Shown here one piece after another: positions 1 through 5,928 of a stretch of DNA of 7,199 nt. Both the position numbers and the translations under genes were made by a program. Each line of letters starts with the position of its first letter. Position 1 is the stretch's first letter. Source of the stretch: Chitinophagaceae bacterium UBA2793 (GTDB lineage: Bacteria > Bacteroidota > Bacteroidia > Chitinophagales > Chitinophagaceae); the NCBI GenBank assembly GCA_002352045.1, contig DEHT01000046.1, positions 18,862-26,060 of the forward strand, read 5' to 3'. The notes beneath the pieces were generated by a model, which was not told the origin of the DNA, did no database searches, and saw only the letters and a program-made list of their open reading frames with translations.

Positions 1-858
1 TTGGTTGTGGGTAAACAACAGGTTACCAGCATTGATGCTAATATTACCCGATTTGAAAAATTACTGAAAGATGTAAATGAAATATATAAGCAAGGGTTTG
101 CAGAAAGGCTTGATATTGATAAAGTGCAGGTACAATTAAATAATCTTCGCACAGAAAAAATTAAAATAGAAAACCAGTTAAGAGTAGGTAATGCCGGATT
201 AAAGTTTTTAATTCATTTGCCTCAAAAAGATTCATTGGTACTTACAGATAGTTTAACCGAAGATGAATTAAAAGCAAATGTATTAGACGCTCAGTACAAT
301 TATGCTGATAGAAAAGAACACCAGTTGCTTTCTCTTGGCCTAAAGCTCAATGAGTATAATGTAAAAAGATATCAACTCAGCCGCATACCTCAAATAGTGG
401 CGTTTGGCTCTTATCAAAAAAATGCCCAACGACAAAAGTTTAATTTCTTTAATGATGGCACCTGGTTTACAGCATCTATGATTGGGCTTAGATTAAATGT
501 TCCCATTTTTGATGGATTTGCCCGCCGCTCAAAAATAGAATCTGCAAAACTGGAAGTAGAAAAAATTAAAAACAATATTGCTTCCCAGGAGCAAAGCATT
601 GACCTGGAAGTTAATAATGCAAAATTAAATATGGTTTCGGCACTGCAAACCATCGACAATCAAAGGCAAAACGTAGTGTTGGCAGAAAAAGTGTATAACA
701 CTACCAAGCTTAAATACGAACAAGGGCTGGGCGACAACCAGGAAATATATACAGCACAGGCAGAATTGAAAGTAGCTCAAAACAATTACTATGGAGCTTT
801 GTACGATGCCGTAGTTGCAAAAATTGATTTCCTCAAAGCAACCGGAAAATTAGAATAG
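1..858 (+). CDS. TolC-family outer membrane efflux channel, 5'-truncated by the window edge
   Basis: This is the C-terminal 285 codons of an outer membrane efflux protein, the exit duct of the pump encoded downstream. Full-length relatives are usually about 430-480 residues, so the signal peptide and first helices lie left of the window. The TTG at position 1 is an ordinary Leu codon, not a start. The TolC internal duplication is visible. A Tyr-x-Gln-Gly helix start at residues 29-32 leads into a long polar helix, and the same pattern recurs at 239-242 and runs to the C-terminus. Between them, Arg-Ile-Pro-Gln (128-131) begins a barrel strand, and Val-Pro-Ile-Phe-Asp-Gly (167-172), followed by Arg-Arg, marks the second strand-to-helix turn. 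The TAG stop is 36 nt before the adaptor gene. Family assignment is firm. The individual name is not determinable. Confidence 0.93.
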   Translation: MVVGKQQVTSIDANITRFEKLLKDVNEIYKQGFAERLDIDKVQVQLNNLRTEKIKIENQLRVGNAGLKFLIHLPQKDSLVLTDSLTEDELKANVLDAQYNYADRKEHQLLSLGLKLNEYNVKRYQLSRIPQIVAFGSYQKNAQRQKFNFFNDGTWFTASMIGLRLNVPIFDGFARRSKIESAKLEVEKIKNNIASQEQSIDLEVNNAKLNMVSALQTIDNQRQNVVLAEKVYNTTKLKYEQGLGDNQEIYTAQAELKVAQNNYYGALYDAVVAKIDFLKATGKLE

Positions 859-894
859 TAGCCAACATAAAAACAACCACAAACATCAACAATT

Positions 895-2100
895 ATGAAA
901 AAATATATAATACCATCAATAATAGCTGTAACCTTTTTAACGGCTTGTGGCAGCAGTAAAAAAGAAGATGCCGCTTTGTTGAATGAAAAAAAAACAGAGC
1001 TGGAGAAGTTGAAAGCCGACCAATTATCTCGTGATGAAAAAATAAAAAAACTGGAAACAGAAATTTCTAAGTTAGACACCACTACTGCTAAAGGCGATGC
1101 AAAATTAGTAGCCGTAGCACCGGTAGCCACGCAAGACTTTAAGCACTATATTGAACTAAGGGGTAAGGTAGATGCTGATAATATCTCCTACATTTCTCCA
1201 CGTATGGGACCTGCCCAGGTAAAAGCAGTGTATGTTCGCCAGGGACAACATGTAAAAAAAGGGCAACTGCTTTTAAAGTTGGATGATGCCATTGTGCGCC
1301 AGCAGGTAACTGCTGCAAGGCAGGCACAGGAAGTAATAAAAACACAATTGTCTTATGCAAAAAATATTGCCCAGCGCCAGCAAAACCTTTGGGACAAAGG
1401 CATTGGTACCGAAGTGCAATTGATAACTGCAAAGAACAATGTAGCAAGCCTCGAAAATCAATTGAAAGCTGCACAGGAACAAACACAAATTGCCGTGGCA
1501 CAATTGAACACTGCCAATGTGTATAGCGATGTAAACGGTGTGGCAGATGAAGTAAACATTAGAGTAGGAGAAATTTTTCAGGGAATGACGGGCCAGGGCC
1601 ATCCCCAAATTAAAATTGTAAACACCAGCGCTTTAAAAGTAGTAACCAATATTGCTGAAAATTATATGACCAAACTTAGGTTAGGCTCACCTGTAATAGT
1701 AAGCCTGCCCGACGTAAATAAAACATATCAGTCTGTAGTTTCATTTTTGGGCCAGTCTATTGCCGCAAATATGATAGGCTTTGTTGCCGAAGCAAAACTT
1801 CCGAGAGACCCAGCATTAAAACCCAATCAAACAGCCGTTGTAAAAATATTGGATTACAGCGCACCCAATGCCATTGTAATTCCGGTGAATACCATTCAAA
1901 CCGACGAAAATGGTAAGTACGTTTTTGTAATGCAAAAAAATTCAAACGGCACCTTAACCGCTAAAAAGAAACCCATCCATGTGGGAGAAGTATTTGGCGA
2001 AGCCGCCGAAGTGAAAACAGGCCTTACTGTGGGCGAGCAACTTATTACCGAAGGGTACCAAAGCATTTACGAAGGACAGTTAATAAGCGTAGTACAATAA
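895..2100 (+). CDS. RND efflux periplasmic adaptor (HlyD/AcrA-type membrane fusion protein), lipoprotein
   Basis: This 401-residue adaptor links the RND permease to the TolC channel in the periplasm. It begins with a short basic n-region, a hydrophobic stretch and the lipobox Leu-Thr-Ala-Cys (Cys18), so it is predicted to be lipid-anchored. Residues 28-61 form a predicted coiled coil ahead of the usual domains. The barrel-sandwich (lipoyl-like) half-motif lies at about 111-131 (Val-Arg-Gln-Gly-Gln-His-Val-Lys-Lys-Gly-Gln, then Leu-Asp-Asp). An alpha-hairpin spans about 132-205. Its tip reads Arg161-x3-Leu165-x6-Thr172, matching the TolC-docking RLS motif with Thr in place of Ser. The second barrel-sandwich half (about 210-232), a beta-barrel domain and the membrane-proximal domain (about 325-401) follow. 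ATG at 895 is chosen because it begins the signal peptide. No Shine-Dalgarno is seen, as is usual in Bacteroidota. Its position between channel and permease genes supports the call. Confidence 0.95.
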   Translation: MKKYIIPSIIAVTFLTACGSSKKEDAALLNEKKTELEKLKADQLSRDEKIKKLETEISKLDTTTAKGDAKLVAVAPVATQDFKHYIELRGKVDADNISYISPRMGPAQVKAVYVRQGQHVKKGQLLLKLDDAIVRQQVTAARQAQEVIKTQLSYAKNIAQRQQNLWDKGIGTEVQLITAKNNVASLENQLKAAQEQTQIAVAQLNTANVYSDVNGVADEVNIRVGEIFQGMTGQGHPQIKIVNTSALKVVTNIAENYMTKLRLGSPVIVSLPDVNKTYQSVVSFLGQSIAANMIGFVAEAKLPRDPALKPNQTAVVKILDYSAPNAIVIPVNTIQTDENGKYVFVMQKNSNGTLTAKKKPIHVGEVFGEAAEVKTGLTVGEQLITEGYQSIYEGQLISVVQ

Positions 2101-2139
2101 GAAAGAAAAAAATTGCTAACTGCAAATAAGCATTTACAG

Positions 2140-5100
2140 ATGAAAAAACATTTGGAAGGAGTTTCTAAAAAATTTAAAGAGTTTTCTTTAACGAGTTGGG
2201 CGATTGACAACCGAACAGCAGTATATATAATGGCCATTGTCATTAGCATTTACGGATTGTGGAAGTTTAATGATATGCCTAAAGAACAGTACCCCGATAT
2301 TGTGGTGCCTACCATTAGTGTTACCACTATTTACGCAGGTAATTCTCCAAAGGATATTGAAAACCTGGTTACTCAGCCCATTGAAAAAGAATTAAAAGGT
2401 ATTAGTGGCGCTAAGGTGAATAAGATAAACAGTATTTCGCAGCAGGACTATAGTTTGATAGTGGTAGAATTTGATACCGATGTAAAAACAGATTTGGCAA
2501 AACTAAAAGTAACCGATGCTATAGACAGGGCTAAAGGCGATTTGCCAAATGATCTTACCTCGGAGCCGGTTGCACAGGAATTTGCTTTTAGCGAAATGCC
2601 CATCATGTTTGTAAATGTGAGTGGCAATTACGATGGACTAAAGTTGAAGGCTTATGCCGAAGACATGCAGGACGAATTTGAAAACCTGCCCGAAATAAAC
2701 CGTGCAGATATTATTGGCGCCCCCGAAAGAGAAATACAAATTAATGCCGATCCTTACAAAATGCAGGCGGCTCGTATCACATTTACCGATATTGAAAATG
2801 CGGTAAGCAGAGAAAATCACGACATTACAAGCGGTCAAATAGATGTAGGCACACAGGAACGAACCATGAAAGTGAAAGGTCAGTTTGTAGATGCCAACAG
2901 TATGAGAAATATAATTGTACGCAGCAGCGCACAAGGAGGCTGGGCTTACCTGAGAGATATTGCAGCTATTGTAGATACTGTAAAAGAAAAAGACAGCTAT
3001 GCCCGTTTGAACGGACAAAATGTGGTTACCATTAATATTGTAAAACGTGCCGGCGAAAACCTAATTGAAGCTGCAACAAAAGTGAAAGACATTGTTGTAC
3101 AAATGAAAGAAAAAGGGAGCCTGCCCAATAACCTCAATGTGGTAATTACCGGTGATCAAAGCAAGGCCACAGCTACTTCTTTTAATGAATTGGTAAATAC
3201 TATTATCATTGGATTTATTTTGGTGTTGCTGGTTTTAATGTTTTTTATGGGTGTTACCAATGCATTCTTTGTGGCGCTAAGTGTGCCATTGAGTGTGTTT
3301 GTTGCTTTCTTGTTTTTACCTTTGGCCGATTCAATTATTGGCACCACTGTTACACTCAACTTTATTGTACTGTTTGCATTACTTTTTGGTTTGGGAATTA
3401 TTGTAGATGATGCCATTGTGGTAATTGAAAATACGCATCGTATTTATCACAATGGAAAAGTTCCCATTGTGCGAAGTGCCAAAGAAGCAGCGGGAGAAGT
3501 TTTTATTCCGGTATTAGCCGGTACGGCTACTACGCTGGCGCCTTTTGTACCCTTACTATTTTGGAAAGGTATTATTGGTAAGTTTATGATATACCTGCCG
3601 GCCATGTTGATTCTTACTTTGGCCGCCTCATTAATTGTTGCCTTTTTCTTTAATCCGGTTTTTGCAGTAACCTTTATGAGGCCCGAGGGTAAAGAGTATG
3701 AAGAACCCAAAAAAGAACTATTTAAAAAATGGTGGTTTTGGGCCTTTGCCGGTTTTGGTTTGTTCTTTCATTTAATAGGCTCGCATGGTATGGGCAACTT
3801 CATGCTCTTTATGGTTCTCCTATTTATTTTAAATCGGTTTGTATTAAGAGATATTATCCATTATTTTCAAAACAGGGTTTTGCCGGCCTTAATGAACAGG
3901 TACGAAAAATTGTTGCGTTGGGTATTAAAAGGCTGGAGGCCGGTATGGATTTTTGCATCCCTCTTTCTTTTATTTTTAGTTTCAGCAGGTTTACTTTCTG
4001 TGAGTGTTATGAGTGGTAGAACTAAAACAACCTTCTTCCCAAGCGGCGACCCCAATTTTGTATATGTATATTTAAAAATGCCGGTGGGTACAAGGGTTGA
4101 AACCACCGATAGTGTTACGGCAGTTTTGGAAAAACGTGTACTCAAAGTATTGGAAAAAGAAAATCCCGGCCAGGAAGGAAGCATTGTGGAAAGTGTAATT
4201 ACCAATGTTGCCAACAGTGCTAACCGGCCAGAGGATAACAACCGTAGTGTACAGCCAAACCTGGGTCGTATCCAGGTATCGTTTGTAGAGTTTGAAAAGC
4301 GGCATGGCAAAAGCACTAAACCTTTTTTAGATTCTATTAGGGCTGTAATGGGAGGCATACCAGGTGCAAGCATTGTGGTAGAGCAGGAAAATGGCGGGCC
4401 TCCAACAGAGCCTCCGGTTAACATTGAAATTTCGGGAGATGAATATGAAGTGATATCTAAAGTGGCTCAAAATCTTTCTAATTATTTAGATCAGCATAAA
4501 ACTTTTGGCGTTGAAAATCTTCGTATGGATGTTGATTTAAATAGTCCTGAAATTGCCATTCATGTTGACCGTGAAAAAGCAACAATGGAAGGCCTTAGTA
4601 CCGCCCAGGTGGGAATGGAGCTTCGTACCGGTGTTTTTGGAAAAGAAATAAGTAAGATTAAACAGGGCGAAGATGAATTTAAAATTCAGTTGCGCTATCA
4701 ATCGGACCTTCGCAACAATGTAACCGACCTGTTGAATCAACGCATCACATTTATGGATATGAATACCATGCAGGTAAAAAGTATTCCCATAGGCGCTATT
4801 GCCACTATAGATTATAGCAGTACTTCGGGTGCAGTGGCCCGAAAAAATGTGAAACGTACCATTCAGTTGCAATCCAATGTGCTTGACCCAAGTATGGCCG
4901 CAAAAGCCAACAAAGAGCTGGCCGAAAAAATTAAAGATTTTAAATCAAAAAATACACTTCCTCCCGATGTAACCATTCGACAAACCGGGCAGGGTGAGCA
5001 GGAAGCCGAAACCTCTGCATTCCTGGGAAATGCATTAATCATTTCTCTCGGACTTATTTTTATGATTTTGGTTTTGCAATTCCGCTCGTTGAGTAAACCT

Positions 5101-5736
5101 TTTATTGTTTTAACAGAAATATTCTTCTCTGTTATTGGTGTGCTACTGGGCTATGCCATTACCGGAATGACCATAGCATCCATCATGTTTGGTGTGGGTA
5201 TTGTAGGCTTGGCAGGTATTGTAATTAAAAATGGAATTTTGTTGATAGAATTTACAGATGAACTTAGAGGCAGGGGAATGCGAACAAGAGAGGCCGCCAT
5301 ACAGGCAGGCAAAATCCGTATTGTACCTGTATTGCTAACTGCATTGGCAACCATGCTTGGCTTGTTTCCATTGGCTGTAGGTTTTAATATTGATTTTGTT
5401 TCGTTTTTCCAGCATTTAAATCCAAAAATATTTTTTGGGGGCGATAGTGTAGTATTTTGGGGGCCGCTTAGCTGGACTATCATCTTTGGTCTCATCTTCG
5501 CTTTCTTTCTTACTTTAATGATGGTTCCCAGCATGTACATCATCAGCGAAAGGTTAAGACGACCCATGGAGCGTTTTTATGGAACCAAGTTTATTGCACT
5601 GCTTGGTTTTCTGGGTCCCTTCTTTTTCATATTTGCTGCCATTATGTATTTGGTAAAAAGGCTTCAGGGAAAAAAAGTATGGAATGGACAGTTAAAACCT
5701 GTTCCACCAAAAAGTAGTAAAGACCTTTTAAGTTAA
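2140..5736 (+). CDS. RND efflux permease (AcrB/HAE1-like), enlarged variant
   Basis: This 1198-residue inner-membrane proton/substrate antiporter is the motor of the pump; AcrB has about 1050 residues. TM1 is at about 27-43, the first periplasmic loop at 44-350, TM2-TM6 at 352-513, TM7 at about 601-619, the second periplasmic loop at 625-963, and TM8-TM12 at about 964-1135. The proton-relay residues appear intact: Asp423-Asp424 in TM4 (Val-Asp-Asp-Ala), Lys1030 in TM10 (Ile-Lys-Asn-Gly), and Arg1060 and Thr1067 in TM11. By alignment from memory these match AcrB D407, D408, K940, R971 and T978. The Asp-Asp-Ala form fits drug/hydrophobic exporters rather than metal pumps. Extra parts are two hydrophobic segments at 531-570, a periplasmic insert near 1083-1108, and a hydrophobic segment at 1151-1172. 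ATG at 2140 is preferred over an in-frame TTG at 2113. The TTG adds nine residues and sits against a run of A's, whereas Met-Lys-Lys from 2140 is a typical start. Substrate is unknown. Confidence 0.96.
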   Translation: MKKHLEGVSKKFKEFSLTSWAIDNRTAVYIMAIVISIYGLWKFNDMPKEQYPDIVVPTISVTTIYAGNSPKDIENLVTQPIEKELKGISGAKVNKINSISQQDYSLIVVEFDTDVKTDLAKLKVTDAIDRAKGDLPNDLTSEPVAQEFAFSEMPIMFVNVSGNYDGLKLKAYAEDMQDEFENLPEINRADIIGAPEREIQINADPYKMQAARITFTDIENAVSRENHDITSGQIDVGTQERTMKVKGQFVDANSMRNIIVRSSAQGGWAYLRDIAAIVDTVKEKDSYARLNGQNVVTINIVKRAGENLIEAATKVKDIVVQMKEKGSLPNNLNVVITGDQSKATATSFNELVNTIIIGFILVLLVLMFFMGVTNAFFVALSVPLSVFVAFLFLPLADSIIGTTVTLNFIVLFALLFGLGIIVDDAIVVIENTHRIYHNGKVPIVRSAKEAAGEVFIPVLAGTATTLAPFVPLLFWKGIIGKFMIYLPAMLILTLAASLIVAFFFNPVFAVTFMRPEGKEYEEPKKELFKKWWFWAFAGFGLFFHLIGSHGMGNFMLFMVLLFILNRFVLRDIIHYFQNRVLPALMNRYEKLLRWVLKGWRPVWIFASLFLLFLVSAGLLSVSVMSGRTKTTFFPSGDPNFVYVYLKMPVGTRVETTDSVTAVLEKRVLKVLEKENPGQEGSIVESVITNVANSANRPEDNNRSVQPNLGRIQVSFVEFEKRHGKSTKPFLDSIRAVMGGIPGASIVVEQENGGPPTEPPVNIEISGDEYEVISKVAQNLSNYLDQHKTFGVENLRMDVDLNSPEIAIHVDREKATMEGLSTAQVGMELRTGVFGKEISKIKQGEDEFKIQLRYQSDLRNNVTDLLNQRITFMDMNTMQVKSIPIGAIATIDYSSTSGAVARKNVKRTIQLQSNVLDPSMAAKANKELAEKIKDFKSKNTLPPDVTIRQTGQGEQEAETSAFLGNALIISLGLIFMILVLQFRSLSKPFIVLTEIFFSVIGVLLGYAITGMTIASIMFGVGIVGLAGIVIKNGILLIEFTDELRGRGMRTREAAIQAGKIRIVPVLLTALATMLGLFPLAVGFNIDFVSFFQHLNPKIFFGGDSVVFWGPLSWTIIFGLIFAFFLTLMMVPSMYIISERLRRPMERFYGTKFIALLGFLGPFFFIFAAIMYLVKRLQGKKVWNGQLKPVPPKSSKDLLS

Positions 5737-5769
5737 ACATGTTTATTCTGGTTGTTTTTCTTTGATAGT

Positions 5770-5803
5770 AAAGCCGCTCACAGCAATGTTGAGCGGCTTT
5801 TTT
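5770..5803 (+). terminator. Rho-independent terminator of the efflux operon
   Basis: A perfect 11-bp stem (AAAGCCGCTCA at 5770-5780, TGAGCGGCTTT at 5790-5800) encloses a 9-nt loop and runs into six T's at 5798-5803. It lies 33 nt past the permease stop. On the opposite strand only three T's follow the stem, so it should work mainly in the + direction. It separates the pump operon from the next gene. Confidence 0.93.
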
Positions 5804-5861
5804 CAAAGCAGCATAACAGTAAATTAATATCATTTTTATTCACATCTAATAAAGATGATTC

Positions 5862-5869
5862 TATTTTCG
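5862..5869 (+). promoter_or_regulatory. Weak candidate -7 element upstream of the propeller gene
   Basis: TATTTTCG matches five of the six fixed positions of the Bacteroidota -7 consensus TAnnTTTG. It lies about 60 nt before the ATG at 5929 and after the operon terminator, which is where a promoter would be expected. No TTG-like -33 element stands at the right distance upstream, so this is only a candidate. Confidence 0.22.
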
Positions 5870-5888
5870 TTTAACTTAGTTAAACTAA
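5869..5888. repeat. Two overlapping perfect inverted repeats (possible operator)
   Basis: GTTTAAC (5869-5875) and GTTAAAC (5879-5885) form a perfect 7-bp inverted repeat around a 3-nt spacer. Overlapping it, TTAGTT (5876-5881) and AACTAA (5883-5888) form a 6-bp inverted repeat around one A. The arms are too short and AT-rich, and there is no T-tract, so this is not a second terminator. Lying 40 nt before the ATG of the next gene and abutting the weak -7 candidate, they could be a binding site for a dimeric regulator. Chance palindromy in AT-rich DNA is the alternative. Confidence 0.35.
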
Positions 5889-5928
5889 CGGCTAAGAATA
5901 GCTGCTCCTTATTTCTAAAAACTGCAAT

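Noticed and set aside
1..3. TTG at position 1 as a true start of the TolC gene.
   Set aside because: It falls inside a helix of the first structural repeat, with about 150 residues and the signal peptide missing, so it is a cut edge of the window and not a gene start.
946..972. Residues after Cys18 of the adaptor (Gly-Ser-Ser-Lys-Lys-Glu-Asp) as a Bacteroidota surface-export signal for lipoproteins.
   Set aside because: The acidic residues come late and lysines intervene. A surface location would also be incompatible with the adaptor's role between the inner-membrane permease and the TolC channel.
2113..2139. TTG at 2113 as the start of the permease, adding nine residues.
   Set aside because: The in-frame ATG at 2140 gives a typical Met-Lys-Lys start and puts TM1 at the usual distance from the N-terminus. 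The TTG directly follows a seven-A run in the intergenic gap and has no supporting ribosome-binding site.
3867..4424. Reverse-strand 185-codon open frame inside the permease gene, and other antisense frames such as 5151-5567 and 6741-6995.
   Set aside because: They lie wholly within strongly supported genes, show no recognisable domains or start context, and are expected by-products of coding composition on the other strand.
5320..5328. Val1062 before the TM11 proline of the permease as loss of the essential proton-relay arginine.
   Set aside because: Aligning on the conserved Thr1067 (AcrB T978) places the relay arginine at Arg1060 (R971), which is present. Val1062 corresponds to the neighbouring R973 position.
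5843..5857. Short inverted repeat CATCT/AGATG with a five-base loop.
   Set aside because: The arms are only 5 bp, with no T-tract and no recognisable role; expected by chance in this gap.
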